A stretch of DNA of 64,000 nt, taken from NCBI RefSeq assembly GCF_022803015.1, contig NZ_JAFKON010000003.1, positions 186,001-250,000 of the forward strand, read 5' to 3'. Source of the stretch: Arthrobacter humicola (lineage in GTDB: Bacteria; Actinomycetota; Actinomycetes; Actinomycetales; Micrococcaceae). Position 1 is the first letter of the stretch. Every line of letters starts with the position of its first letter. The notes under the pieces were generated by a model, which made no database searches, had not been told where the DNA came from, and was given only the letters and a program-made list of their open reading frames with translations. Of this stretch, positions 26,225 to 35,368 are shown in pieces. The position numbers were made by a program, and so were the translations under genes.

Positions 26225-27073
26225 CTATCCGAGCGTGTGTTTCGAAAGCGGAACCTCGAGGTTCATCGGAACAACCGGCGGGGACGTAGGGGCACCCAGG
26301 TTGCCTACATGCGTGTGCGTCGAAAGTGCCGTCATGAAGGCCGCCACGTTGGCTTTGAACGTGGTGCCGAGGACCATCTTCTCCACCTCTCCCGCGAGTT
26401 GGATGCCAGCGGGACCAAGCTGGATCGAATTACCGTTCTTGTCACGCACCGTGATTCCGGTGGAATCCATGTCCAGCCGGTTGCCGTCCTCGTTGGCGGG
26501 CCCGCAGATAATCGATAGGCCCTCAGCGCTGAGGGTGATCGAGTGACCGTGAACGCCGTCCGTGACAGAGACCCCGTCGGCGTCGAGGGTAATGCGGTGA
26601 CCGTTGACGCCGTCATGGAGCCGGATCGCTCCCTTCCCGGCTGCATCCTCGAATTGCAGGGTGTGACCGGCTGCGGTCTTGATGATCTTGCAGCTGGCAG
26701 CCTCGGCTCCCCGATCCGCGCTTGACCCGTCGGCGTTATTGGGTTTCGGCGCCTCGCTGACGCCGTCGGGCTCGCTGATGAAGGCGCCCGACCATATAGG
26801 GAATTCCAGGTCGCCTTCCTCGAATTCGATCCATACCCCAGCCCCGCGATCCGGAATGAATACCAAACCTTGCTGGTCAGCTCCACCATATGGAACGCAC
26901 GCTTTAGCCCAGCCCGCCACCACGTCGGTACCGAGGACGCTCGGCACGCGCACCGTAAGCCGGCCTAGCCCCTTCGGGTCCTCGTTGTCGACGACAATGC
27001 CTCGGTACTTGCCATAGTGGCGGCGTTCAACCTTCTCCACCAAGTCGGCGACAACGCGTTCCAGATCCATCAT
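26225..27073 (-). CDS. eCIS spike protein, gpV/VgrG gp5-like (282 aa)
   Basis: The N-terminal OB-fold region reads YGKYRGIVVDNEDPKGLGRL and WAKACVPYGG ... GLVFIPDRGAGVWIEFEEGD, typical of phage baseplate assembly protein V. The C-terminal part is a beta-helix-like series (IRLHDGVNGHRITLDADGVS, HGHSITLSAEGLSI, ITVRDKNGNSIQLGPAGIQL) expected for a trimeric needle. It ends with a THTHVG segment. The ATG at 27073 is 5 nt after GGAGG (a second ATG follows at 27070). It acts with the gpD-like hub encoded directly upstream to form the puncturing device. Confidence 0.85.
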   Translation of the reverse strand: MMDLERVVADLVEKVERRHYGKYRGIVVDNEDPKGLGRLTVRVPSVLGTDVVAGWAKACVPYGGADQQGLVFIPDRGAGVWIEFEEGDLEFPIWSGAFISEPDGVSEAPKPNNADGSSADRGAEAASCKIIKTAAGHTLQFEDAAGKGAIRLHDGVNGHRITLDADGVSVTDGVHGHSITLSAEGLSIICGPANEDGNRLDMDSTGITVRDKNGNSIQLGPAGIQLAGEVEKMVLGTTFKANVAAFMTALSTHTHVGNLGAPTSPPVVPMNLEVPLSKHTLG

Positions 27074-27083
27074 GGGGTCCTCC

Positions 27084-28208
27084 TCAGATCGGCAGTCCGG
27101 GTAGTAATCCACCGCCGTCGGCAGAGAAAGTCTCGCTTCCCGTCGGCATCAGGGCGTTGCGCTGGACGGTAAAGACCTGTGTATAACCGCCTGCCTCAAA
27201 GACGTGGGTGACGCGCGTGATGTAATAGACGCCGCTGAAGTTTTCACCGATCCCCTTGATGGTGACGGTTTTTCGCGGCATGAGGATGGTGCCATACTGG
27301 TTGGCGGCCACCTCGCCCTCCCCTGTTACGAACCACTCGCCGTTGTCGTGCAGGCTCTGGCACAGGGCCTCCATTTCGGAGCGTCCGGTGGTGATGGTCT
27401 GGTTGAGATGTGTTGGTTCTTTTCTCATGCCCGCAGGCAGATAGACGGTGGCCGCTTTCCCCCCGAGTGCCTTCTGGGCGGCACGGTCCACAGTCGTGTC
27501 AAGGACTTCCTTGGTCAGATGATCAATCTGGGACATCGCGATCGACGATGGCACCAGCGCGTTCGCTTCGATGGTGAAGTGCGTGACCGTGGTTTCCTCA
27601 CCGCACTGCACGTTCAGGACCGGTTGCGGACGTCCTGAAAGCCCGGGCGGCCCGAAATGGGCGGTATTCCCCCTGATGTAGCATTCATAACCGTTGCGCC
27701 GGGCGAGGCGTTTGAGGAAGCGGATGTCGGTTTCGCGCTGGATGATCGTGGAGACTTCGCCGCTGTGGATGATTCCTGTGTCGGTGACCTGCGAACTTAG
27801 GCCATAGGTCCCGAAAATTTCCGCGGCGATGTCGCTGTCCTTGCGGTTAGGCCAGTCTTTGAGCACAACCCGCCGGTCCATCAGCACGCTCGCGTCCATG
27901 GCCCAGAGCTCCAACTGGCATTGGTCGGGGGTACCGGCAAACTCCGGCCGCACATGGGTTACGAAGCCGGAGAAGAGCTTTTCGTCGTCATCTCCAAGCC
28001 CGGCTGTGACGGCGACTCGCTGCCAGAGCTGGAACCGCTCGTCATCAAGGTAGGGCCAGGTGCCGTCGTCACGCTGGAGCACCGCAAGGGTGATTCGGCA
28101 CATCCCTGCGAGTTCGTCGTCCAGTTCAACTTCCAGACTGACCAGGTCGTCGTACAGCCCGGGGAGCTCTGTGCCGCCTATCTCGATGCGTAGCTTCTCC
28201 TGCTCCAT
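27084..28208 (-). CDS. eCIS hub protein, phage late control gpD-like (374 aa)
   Basis: The protein matches the gpD/VgrG N-terminal hub fold: DDLVSLEVELDDELAGMCRI, VTAGLGDDDEKLFSGFVTHV, then SQVTDTGIIHSGEVSTIIQR and ETDIRFLKRLARRNGYECYI (the conserved E.D..FL.RLA...G segment). A late strand-rich domain with GVYYITRVTHVFEAGGYTQVF follows. In this system the hub (gpD) and spike (gpV) are separate genes, as in many actinobacterial eCIS, rather than one VgrG-like chain. It starts 8 bp after the LysM gene. Confidence 0.85.
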   Translation of the reverse strand: MEQEKLRIEIGGTELPGLYDDLVSLEVELDDELAGMCRITLAVLQRDDGTWPYLDDERFQLWQRVAVTAGLGDDDEKLFSGFVTHVRPEFAGTPDQCQLELWAMDASVLMDRRVVLKDWPNRKDSDIAAEIFGTYGLSSQVTDTGIIHSGEVSTIIQRETDIRFLKRLARRNGYECYIRGNTAHFGPPGLSGRPQPVLNVQCGEETTVTHFTIEANALVPSSIAMSQIDHLTKEVLDTTVDRAAQKALGGKAATVYLPAGMRKEPTHLNQTITTGRSEMEALCQSLHDNGEWFVTGEGEVAANQYGTILMPRKTVTIKGIGENFSGVYYITRVTHVFEAGGYTQVFTVQRNALMPTGSETFSADGGGLLPGLPI

Positions 28209-28216
28209 GCCTGCCC

Positions 28217-28828
28217 CTACGCTCTCACCGGTGGAATGACGATCTGCCGGCCCAGCTGCCCGACCTCGACCGGCGGCCCGATTTCAAGTCCTGCTGCCCG
28301 GATAGCCTCTATCAGGGTCTCGGCGGCGGTGGCACGATTGTTATAAGTCACCAGGAGCGTTCGCTTGAAGCGCTCTTGGGTAATGGGAACTTTCCTCACG
28401 GCCCGTGGCCCGATTTCCACAGGTTCGATGGTGGTGAGGTACTCGACAGTTTCCTCGATGGCGACGTCCTCGACGCCGGCAAGCCCGAACAGGGCGCGAA
28501 TCAACTTTGGCCAGTCAGGAGAATTGCCGCCGGGCGATGCGCCCAAAGGGAAACGCGTAGTGACGACCGGTTCCTGCCCCAGTAACGCAAGGGGGGAAAG
28601 AAACTCCGGATTGGCGTCGCAAATATGCCACCAGAGCAAGGGCTCCTCGTAATACTTGTACGCCAGCTGGTCCAGCCGCTCACCTTCCGAGACGACGTGA
28701 CGAAAGCGTCCCGGCGTAGCGGGCAGGGCCCGCAAGTCCGTGGCCGCAGATACCCTTCCCCGGGCATCCGGGGCGGGCGGGACGGCGGACGTGCGGTAGC
28801 GGGAATATCGGTGTGCCATCACGCTCAC
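28217..28828 (-). CDS. LysM-domain tube-initiator protein (Afp7-like part, 203 aa)
   Basis: A LysM-like motif (RHVVSEGERLDQLAYKYYEE, WWHICDANPE, then a second half with RFKRTLLVTYNN) is typical of the Afp7/Pvc7 tube-initiator that joins hub and tube. The GTG at 28828 overlaps the upstream stop as GTGA, and an ATG with a GGGGTGAG site lies at 28819; either may be used. The preceding gene encodes the CIS-tube domain, so here the two halves of an Afp7-type protein are split between two coupled genes (inference). Confidence 0.8.
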   Translation of the reverse strand: MSVMAHRYSRYRTSAVPPAPDARGRVSAATDLRALPATPGRFRHVVSEGERLDQLAYKYYEEPLLWWHICDANPEFLSPLALLGQEPVVTTRFPLGASPGGNSPDWPKLIRALFGLAGVEDVAIEETVEYLTTIEPVEIGPRAVRKVPITQERFKRTLLVTYNNRATAAETLIEAIRAAGLEIGPPVEVGQLGRQIVIPPVRA

Positions 28829-29553
28829 CCCGGGATCACTACGTCGGCGACGTCGCCGATATTGGCCAGATTCAGGACCGACATGGTCTCAGTCATAAGC
28901 CGGGAGTACGTGTACGGCGCGTTCTTTCCCTCGATCACCGTCAGGCTAACGGCGACATTAGCCCGGACCGGATTCAAATCCGCGCTGAACTCCGTCTCGG
29001 TTATGTGGATGCTGTTGATGTTCACCGGCAGCACCCGTTTTCGGCCGAAGATGAACAGAATCAGAGGCGGGTTGGCGCGCCGGGGATGGATGTAGTCTTT
29101 CGGCTGGCCCAGCAACTCGCTGACCACACCGCCCAGGACGCCCTCGCCTTTCGGGCAAACCATCAGCTCAAGGGTGGACAACTGCGGTGCAATTCCGAAC
29201 TGCTCGGCGATGCCGTCCCGTTCGTCCAGTTTGTCCGTTGCATCCAGCCGCACATCGAATCCGATCGTCTGCTCCTGCACGGTAACGAGCTGGTTCTTGC
29301 GAAGTTCGTCCAGATCCTCGAATTGTTTGCGGCCGTGGAAGTCTCGCAGCGGCCTCGGCTCCGGCGGCGTGGGATTCGGGTAAGCCCTCGTGGCGCGTGG
29401 CGCCGGCTGGGCCATAGGCGCGAAGGTCAGCTCCCTGTTCCGTGTGAGCTGCAGCGGATTGTATTGGAAAGCTACGAGCAGCGGCGGAACACTCAGGCCA
29501 AATTCCACGAATGCGCCGTGCAGGATCCGGGGCTTGCTGGGAACGCCGCTCAT
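28825..29553 (-). CDS. CIS tube-domain protein (242 aa)
   Basis: The N-terminus has the FQYNP-type motif (VAFQYNPLQLTRNRELTF) found in contractile-injection-system tube/hub proteins. The middle reads FEDLDELRKNQLVTVQEQ and FDVRLDATDKLDE, and the C-terminal part has LFIFGRKRVLPVNINSIHIT and EFSADLNPVRANVAVSLTVI, again a phage tail-tube-like pattern. Its start overlaps the AAA+ gene stop (ATGA) and its stop overlaps the LysM gene, showing tight coupling. It most likely forms the first ring below the tube. Confidence 0.75.
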   Translation of the reverse strand: MSGVPSKPRILHGAFVEFGLSVPPLLVAFQYNPLQLTRNRELTFAPMAQPAPRATRAYPNPTPPEPRPLRDFHGRKQFEDLDELRKNQLVTVQEQTIGFDVRLDATDKLDERDGIAEQFGIAPQLSTLELMVCPKGEGVLGGVVSELLGQPKDYIHPRRANPPLILFIFGRKRVLPVNINSIHITETEFSADLNPVRANVAVSLTVIEGKNAPYTYSRLMTETMSVLNLANIGDVADVVIPG

Positions 29554-31742
29554 CGGATCACCACCCGGCCCTCAGGCTGCCGCTCGTTCCAAAGCTTGCC
29601 GAGTTTCTCGAACTCCCGGCGGGTACCTAGGCGTATATGGCGGGCGTTGATAGTGCCGCCGTCTGCGGCCGCAAGAAACGCCGCGTTAAGGACGATGTTC
29701 TTGATGTTGCCCCCCGCGAGGGGAAATTCCCGTGCCAGCGTGGCGACGTCGACGTCGTCCCCTATGGGCGCTTCTGCGGGAAAGTGCGCTTCCCAGATGC
29801 GTTGGCGGTGGGCGGCGTCCGGAAACGGAAAATCGACGACATATCGAATGCGGCGGGTGAAGGCCTCATCGAGGTTGGTGCGAAGGTTGGATGCAAGCAA
29901 CACGACGCCCTCGTGTTCGTCCAGTTGCTGCAACAGATAGCTCGTCTCGATGTTTGCATAGCGGTCGTGAGCGTCAGCAACCTCGGTGCGTTTGCCGAAT
30001 AACGCGTCGGCCTCATCGAAGAACAAAATGGCGTTGCTGCTGCGCGCCTCCTGGAATATGCGGAAAAGGTTCTTCTCGGTCTCCCCGATGTACTTGCTGA
30101 CCACGCCTGACAGATCGACCCTGAACAAACTCAGCCCAACCTCGCCGGCCAGGACTTCGGCGGCCATGGTCTTGCCGGTACCGGGAGGGCCGGCGAACAG
30201 AGCGGTAAGGCCCTTTCCGTGAGCGAGTTTCCGTCCGAAGCCCCAGAGCTCGTACACCCTATGGTGGTAGCGCACTTGGCTGCAGATCTCGCGTAATTGC
30301 GCGGTCTTCGTCTCGGGCAGAACCAGGTCGTCCCAGATGTAACGAGCGTCCACCTTGACCGCAAGGTCGCCAAGGTTCTGGTTGGACTGGCTCCGGCAGG
30401 CCGCCGCCAGATCCTCGGCGCTCGGCGCCGGGGCTCCTGGTCTGCGGCGGCTTTCCTGTTCGGCAACGGCGATTGCGTCACGGATCCTCGCGGGGGTAAG
30501 CGCGAATCGAACGGCAAGGTCTTCGGCCCAATCCGCCACCTCAGGTGTGCGTCCGTTCAGCTGCCGGCGCCATATCGCGGCGCGTTCGGCGACATCCGGC
30601 ATCGGGACCTCCACAGTCTCGAAGTGCGCACCGGCGAAAACGTGCCCGCAGGTCCAAGGCACGTCGCCGGCAATGATGACGGGACCTCCGGGCTCGTCGG
30701 CCAGTTGGCCCAACGACTTCAGCGCTGCCCGGGCGGACTCGCCCAGGATCAGCTCTCCCCGCTCCAGATACAGCGCGCTGTGCTGCAGGGCAGCTTCCCG
30801 GAATGCCCTACCCATCAGCTCCCGCTGCTGCTCAGGAGAAGATTCCAGCAGTGCCCTGCAATCAAGGACGAGCATGGACAGTTCCGCGCAGGCGCACAGG
30901 CGCAACGCCAAGGAGGCTCTGCCGACGCCAGCGGGTCCCTGCAGGTAGAGGACCTGCCGGCGCTGCCCCGGCAGCACCGGATCGAGCCGGACGGGCGCCG
31001 CTGTTCCGCCGATCGGCTCTGCGTCCGACACTGTAGCGGATGCCGGCGCCTGCAGCCGCGCCAGGCCGGCCAGGCGGGCGTCCATCTGCGGATCACCAAG
31101 GAGGAATTGCCGGATCCGCGGGTCCAGCCGCAGGAACTGGGCGAGCCCGCTTGACCCGGACGGACTGTGCGGGTCCTCCACGGTCTGCAGCAGTCCCCGC
31201 CGCAGCAAGGCGGACGTACCGCTGAACACCTCAAGATTTTTCCAGCGTTCATCCTCTGTCTCGCAAAGCAGGTCCAGGACCAGGTCCACGCTGGGCCGTT
31301 TGCGTGTGATGTCGTCCTGCAGGTAGGCGTAGAGGCGGTCATATTTGGCGCGCAACTCCGGCGCCAGGCAGATGACCACGGCCTGAAGCTCGAATTCCGA
31401 GAGCCCGAAGAGGTCCGCCAGGCGCGGCAAAGCCAACGGAATGCCAGCTTCAAGGCTTGAACGGACCGCACAGTCGATCTGCTCGGACAGCCCGTGGAGG
31501 GCCTTCCGCATTGCCGCCTCGGCTTCCTTGTCGGCTCCGGCGCCGCCCGCCCCGTCCAGCAGCCACCCGACTTCGCCGGGCGAGATGTAGACCGTGCGCT
31601 CCAGCTGGGCCTGGGGCTCCTCCTGGTTCAGAAGTGGCAGGGTCAGTGCTCGGAGCCTGATCCGCATGTCCAGCCTGCGCAGCTCGTCACGGATGTGCCC
31701 GTAACTGTTCGCATACGCGGCCCCGGTTACGCCCTCGGTCAT
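29550..31742 (-). CDS. eCIS AAA+ ATPase (Afp15-like, 730 aa)
   Basis: The C-terminal AAA+ domain has Walker A GPPGTGKTMA at about residue 515-523, Walker B ILFFDEADALFGKR near 573, sensor segment GVVLLASNLRTNLDEAF and arginine-finger region RRIRYVVDFPFPD. An earlier P-loop-like stretch near residue 270 (LQGPAGVGRASLAL) lacks the Lys and is probably inactive. The ATG at 31742 overlaps the DUF4255 gene stop as ATGA; an earlier in-frame start at 31910 would intrude deeply into that gene and is rejected. Afp15-type ATPases help assemble the particle or remodel cargo and are a hallmark of eCIS clusters. Confidence 0.9.
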   Translation of the reverse strand: MTEGVTGAAYANSYGHIRDELRRLDMRIRLRALTLPLLNQEEPQAQLERTVYISPGEVGWLLDGAGGAGADKEAEAAMRKALHGLSEQIDCAVRSSLEAGIPLALPRLADLFGLSEFELQAVVICLAPELRAKYDRLYAYLQDDITRKRPSVDLVLDLLCETEDERWKNLEVFSGTSALLRRGLLQTVEDPHSPSGSSGLAQFLRLDPRIRQFLLGDPQMDARLAGLARLQAPASATVSDAEPIGGTAAPVRLDPVLPGQRRQVLYLQGPAGVGRASLALRLCACAELSMLVLDCRALLESSPEQQRELMGRAFREAALQHSALYLERGELILGESARAALKSLGQLADEPGGPVIIAGDVPWTCGHVFAGAHFETVEVPMPDVAERAAIWRRQLNGRTPEVADWAEDLAVRFALTPARIRDAIAVAEQESRRRPGAPAPSAEDLAAACRSQSNQNLGDLAVKVDARYIWDDLVLPETKTAQLREICSQVRYHHRVYELWGFGRKLAHGKGLTALFAGPPGTGKTMAAEVLAGEVGLSLFRVDLSGVVSKYIGETEKNLFRIFQEARSSNAILFFDEADALFGKRTEVADAHDRYANIETSYLLQQLDEHEGVVLLASNLRTNLDEAFTRRIRYVVDFPFPDAAHRQRIWEAHFPAEAPIGDDVDVATLAREFPLAGGNIKNIVLNAAFLAAADGGTINARHIRLGTRREFEKLGKLWNERQPEGRVVIR

Positions 31743-32572
31743 GCCACCACCTCGAACAAAAAAGTCCGCCGGAAGGCGGCCGCGATGTCCACCTGCACCT
31801 CGTAGACACCGGCCTTCAGGCCGTCCGGAATCGTGGCCGCAACGGTGTCTCCGGCCGGCTCCGCCGCATCGAGGATACTGTGGCCGCCGATTTTCGCCGT
31901 GACTTTCCACCCTACGATGTTCTGGCCAGTGAACATGACGGCAGTGCCGGCCGGACCACGATCCGGTAACACATCGAGGATCAAGGGAGGCTTGGCCGGC
32001 TGCCGTACCCCGGGAACTCCGACGGTGCGCACCCGCTGCGGAGCCGGCTGCGGCGTATCCGACAAAGCGTCAAGCTGGACGGCGGACACATGGTAGAGAA
32101 CCGACAGCCGGAAGGGCCGGGAAAAGGTTGCCCAGATCCGGCTCAGCTCCTCCGGATCAAGTTTCCTGCAGACAAGCTGCAAGTCCTCCCGGGCCTCCGC
32201 CAGCCCCGGCTCAAGGAGGTCTCGCGGGATGGGGGAGTTTTGGTGGAACACCCGCATGGCTTCGCCCATGATCTCCTGGGCTGTGACGTTTCCGTTGACG
32301 GCATCGTTCGGAGCATAGACCGTCATCAGATAGAAGAGGCTGAGTGAGAGCGGCGCCGGAATCAGCTGATTACCGGGCCCGGCGGTCGAGTCCTGGTTGG
32401 CTAGATAATCGCTTTCCTCAACACGGTAAAGGAACAGGTTGATACGCCTGCTGCTGCTCGGTTCGTCGGGGGCAAGCACCGTCACGTCGACAACCGGGCT
32501 CAGCCGCATCTTTGCGACCAGCAGGTTGCGCAAGGATGCGCTGACCATGCCGATGGCTGTCGAGGCGCTCAT
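31739..32572 (-). CDS. DUF4255 / Pvc16-N tail cap protein with IPT domain (277 aa)
   Basis: The N-terminal ~190 residues fit DUF4255 (Pvc16_N): ASLRNLLVAKMRLSPVVDVT, SRRINLFLYRVEES, LSLSLFYLMTVYAPN and EIMGEAMRVFHQNSPIP. A C-terminal IPT/Ig-like domain follows (ILDVLPDRGPAGTAVMFTGQ). The family includes Afp16/Pvc16, which terminates tube and sheath. The ATG at 32572 overlaps the previous stop (ATGA). The additional IPT domain links it in style to the IPT proteins at the other end of the operon. Confidence 0.85.
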   Translation of the reverse strand: MSASTAIGMVSASLRNLLVAKMRLSPVVDVTVLAPDEPSSSRRINLFLYRVEESDYLANQDSTAGPGNQLIPAPLSLSLFYLMTVYAPNDAVNGNVTAQEIMGEAMRVFHQNSPIPRDLLEPGLAEAREDLQLVCRKLDPEELSRIWATFSRPFRLSVLYHVSAVQLDALSDTPQPAPQRVRTVGVPGVRQPAKPPLILDVLPDRGPAGTAVMFTGQNIVGWKVTAKIGGHSILDAAEPAGDTVAATIPDGLKAGVYEVQVDIAAAFRRTFLFEVVA

Positions 32573-33882
32573 CGCAGCAGTCCCGTCTGCCATCGCCGCA
32601 GATGCCTGCGCTCCCAAAAGGCCGGACTGCCGCTACGTGAATCCTCGCCCATGGCCGGGACCCCAAGAACCTGCGGAACAGGCTGCCGCGGTGGCAGTGC
32701 CGTTGAGTCCTGCCCGTCTCCGTGCGATGCCTCCGCCTCTGCAGACCCGACGTGAGACAGGTCCGGGCGGGGAACGCCCTGCACCGGTCTGCCCGAACTC
32801 CCCCGCCCTGCATTGGCCGCGCGCAGGCTTCGCTCCGCGAGGGCACCGTCACGGCGGGCCGGCGCGGCTCTCGGATCTACGGCGGCGCGCGCCGCTGCCT
32901 GGTTCCCGCTCATCAGGTCCGGCAGAAACCGGGCCTGAGCCGGCGTGAAATCCGATTTCTGGCCGACCGGTGTTCGGTATAGGGCAGCCGCGGGCTGCAC
33001 AACGGCGGATTCCGCCGGCCCTAGGACGCCCGGGCGTGGCGCTTCGAATCCGCGAGGTACATCAGGGGGCGCCAGCATAGGCGACGGCGGGAAACCCCCG
33101 CTGGCGCCGGGGGCAGGTTTGCCGTGGAAGGTGCCTTCCGGCTGTTCCTGACCGTGGGCGGGGTGATGTCCGGGCAACACGGCGGGCGGCCGTCCGGGAC
33201 CGACGTCGTCGAACGCCCCGTCGTCGAACGCCCCGACGGGATGCACCCCGTCGTCGAACGCCCGGGCGGGGAGCGTCGAAGGGTAACCCGGATAGAGGCC
33301 GGAAGCACCAGTTGCAGGGGCATGTGCGTGTGAAGTGCGTTGTTCGGTAGATCCGGGAATGATCAGCGCCGACCGGCCCGGCTTGTTGCCGACGAGCGGC
33401 TTCGCGCCGGGGTCCTTGTGTGCATGCACCGGTGGGTCTCCCCCGCCGGGGCGACTCTCCGTCAGGGGCTGACTGTCGTTGTCGAGGGGTCGACCGCCGG
33501 AGAGCCCCACCATCCACGCCGCCGACGTGTCCGCCGGCAGGGTTCCCGAACGTTTGTCCGCCGGCGGGCGGCCGGCATCGGACTCTGCCGGGTCCATTGG
33601 CTCCGGTTCCATTCGCCCCGCCTCCTGGGGCTCGCGTTCCACGGGCCCTGGTTGGAAGGGTGCGGGCTCGAAGGGCACGGGCTCGAACGCCCCATCGGGC
33701 AAGCGGGAAACGGCGTTGGACCTCCACACTGGATGGGGGAATGCGAATCCCGGCGTCAGGTCCGGCGCGAAATCAATGGCGTATGCGGCGTCGGGCTGCC
33801 CGAGGAGCCGCCCGACGCCGCTGCGGTAGCGGAATCTCCGGGCGCCGTCGGCCAACACGCGGCGGAGATAGCCTTCATGCAT
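32569..33882 (-). CDS. Pro/Gly-rich eCIS-cluster protein, low complexity (437 aa)
   Basis: The N-terminal 60 residues look folded (GYLRRVLADGARRFRYRSGV, QPDAAYAIDFAPDLTPGFA). The remainder is a long low-complexity Pro/Gly/Ala/Asp-rich region with short near-repeats (VGAFDDGAFDDV) and no recognised domain. Three in-frame ATGs (33888, 33885, 33882) are possible; all overlap the end of the zinc-ribbon gene. No separate tape-measure gene is visible in the operon, and a long flexible protein coded here could fill a related role, but typical tape measures are helical and this is not, so I consider that weak. Confidence 0.65.
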   Translation of the reverse strand: MHEGYLRRVLADGARRFRYRSGVGRLLGQPDAAYAIDFAPDLTPGFAFPHPVWRSNAVSRLPDGAFEPVPFEPAPFQPGPVEREPQEAGRMEPEPMDPAESDAGRPPADKRSGTLPADTSAAWMVGLSGGRPLDNDSQPLTESRPGGGDPPVHAHKDPGAKPLVGNKPGRSALIIPGSTEQRTSHAHAPATGASGLYPGYPSTLPARAFDDGVHPVGAFDDGAFDDVGPGRPPAVLPGHHPAHGQEQPEGTFHGKPAPGASGGFPPSPMLAPPDVPRGFEAPRPGVLGPAESAVVQPAAALYRTPVGQKSDFTPAQARFLPDLMSGNQAAARAAVDPRAAPARRDGALAERSLRAANAGRGSSGRPVQGVPRPDLSHVGSAEAEASHGDGQDSTALPPRQPVPQVLGVPAMGEDSRSGSPAFWERRHLRRWQTGLLR

Positions 33883-34771
33883 CATCATTGAGCTTCTCGA
33901 TCTCATCGGCCAGGACCTCAACGTAAGTGCGCCGCCTGTCGCGCGTCATCGCCATGATCTCCTGCTCGCTCCAGTGATAGTGGTAGGCAAGGTAGTGAAC
34001 CTCGCGGTAGAGCAGGTCGCTGTGAACACGAAGCTCGCCGAAGAAGAACCGCTGCACATCGAATGGCACCAGGAATTGCCGGCCGCACTCGACGCAACCG
34101 GCTTCCATCACCTGCTCGATTCCGGGCGCCAGCTCCTGCATCCGCTCCTCGATTTCGGCGCGGGCCAACGGCGAGAGGGCACCGATCCGGTCCTCCCCCG
34201 GCGGTGAGAATCCTCCGATGGCCCTGACACACCGGGTCAGCAGCAAAGTCAACGCCTGGGCCTCGTTCACGGACAGCCACTCCGAGAGTTCCTCCTGGTC
34301 CGCGCCGGTGGGCAGGCGGAACCGCACCTCCCGGCCGGCATCGTCACAATCTTCCGCCGCAGCCTTCGACAGTGTCATTGTGTAGACAGGGCCCTTGTCC
34401 GCGAGCTCGAATACGGGCACCTGCGCCAGCGAGAACTCGACCGACACCCGTTTTCCGCAATCTGCCCACGGACAAACCAGCCCGGCGCGCACCCGGTCAC
34501 CGAATGTCGCCTGCCGCAACCGCAGCAGCAAGAACTGGCGGTCACCCACCAGCAGCTGCCTTGCCACTTCCTCGCGTACGGGGCTGAGGCCCCCGACGCT
34601 ACTGACCCTTCGTGAGAGCACCTCGGTAACCAGCTCGGCGGGCAGACGGTCCGTCGCCTGTACCAACAGTTCTTCTTCACGTCCCGTCAGTGGCGTCAGC
34701 TCAAACCGGCTGTGCAGCGTGCCGCCGCCATCCCAGTAGCCGCCCGGCAGCGTACCGGCCAGTGTATGCAT
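33875..34771 (-). CDS. Zinc-ribbon baseplate-hub assembly-like protein (298 aa)
   Basis: Two Cys pairs, CPWADCGK near residue 100 and CVECG near residue 225, suggest a zinc ribbon. LLVQATDRLPAELVTEVLSR and TRCVRAIGGF, together with a C-terminal HYLAYHYHWSEQEIMAMTRD segment, resemble phage T4-type baseplate hub assembly chaperones (gp26/gp51 group). In eCIS operons such a gene usually follows the tube gene, as here. I consider it an assembly factor rather than a structural subunit. The ATG at 34771 has a GAGGTGAG site. Confidence 0.65.
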   Translation of the reverse strand: MHTLAGTLPGGYWDGGGTLHSRFELTPLTGREEELLVQATDRLPAELVTEVLSRRVSSVGGLSPVREEVARQLLVGDRQFLLLRLRQATFGDRVRAGLVCPWADCGKRVSVEFSLAQVPVFELADKGPVYTMTLSKAAAEDCDDAGREVRFRLPTGADQEELSEWLSVNEAQALTLLLTRCVRAIGGFSPPGEDRIGALSPLARAEIEERMQELAPGIEQVMEAGCVECGRQFLVPFDVQRFFFGELRVHSDLLYREVHYLAYHYHWSEQEIMAMTRDRRRTYVEVLADEIEKLNDDA

Positions 34772-34836
34772 CGCTCACCTCGCTTGTTCCAGCGGTCGCG
34801 TTTATGGATCATGGCGCAACAACACCAGGCTCCGGG

Positions 34837-35337
34837 TCAAGTCTCCTTGGGCTCGGGCACGGAGACGTCCCGAACCCAGCCCTCATTTTCGAGTTTCACC
34901 GTGGTGATCATGACCGCGTTGGCGCCCGCGTCAAGCTGGGGCAGGGCCTGGTATTCCGAGACCCAGCACCGGTACACGTTGTAGGCCATGACCTTTTGAC
35001 CTTGGTGATTGAACACTTCGATGCTGATGTCCTTGCGGAAGCCCGCCAGCGACATCGCGGCATCGCCCTTGAAATTGTTGACCCTGTTGGCCCACTCCTC
35101 GAACGTGGTGTCGTGGGTGACTCCGGCTTCCATGGTGATCGGGTCGTACTTGGTCTTGCCCGGAATCTGATGCGGGCCGCTGGAGTCACCACCCTCGTAC
35201 CAAGCGGTGACCTCCGTCGTCCGTTTCAACGCCCCGCATTTGTTCAACGCGGCCACGTACTGGCCATCCCACTTGATCTTGAACCTGTAGCCCAGGTAGG
35301 GGTCGAACCTCGTGCTGTTAACGGTGAACCTTGCCAT
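34837..35337 (-). CDS. eCIS inner tube protein (gp19-like, Afp1/5 type, 166 aa)
   Basis: The sequence has the phage T4 gp19-like tail tube pattern: DPYLGYRFKIKWDGQYVAAL, TTEVTAWYEGGDS, ITMEAGVTHDTTFEEWANRV and the C-terminal WVSEYQALPQLDAGANAVMI followed by KLENEGWVRD. Polymerised rings of this protein form the inner tube that carries cargo. Only one tube gene is present, next to a single sheath gene, so this is a simple eCIS compared with Afp, which has two tube and three sheath genes. Confidence 0.9.
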   Translation of the reverse strand: MARFTVNSTRFDPYLGYRFKIKWDGQYVAALNKCGALKRTTEVTAWYEGGDSSGPHQIPGKTKYDPITMEAGVTHDTTFEEWANRVNNFKGDAAMSLAGFRKDISIEVFNHQGQKVMAYNVYRCWVSEYQALPQLDAGANAVMITTVKLENEGWVRDVSVPEPKET

Positions 35338-35368
35338 GGCCGTGTTCCTCTCCGAATAGGTCCGCAGG

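Noticed and set aside
31743..31910. Upstream start for the AAA+ ATPase
   Set aside because: It would overlap 170 bp of the DUF4255 gene with low-complexity Arg/Gly sequence; the ATGA overlap at 31742 is the normal start.
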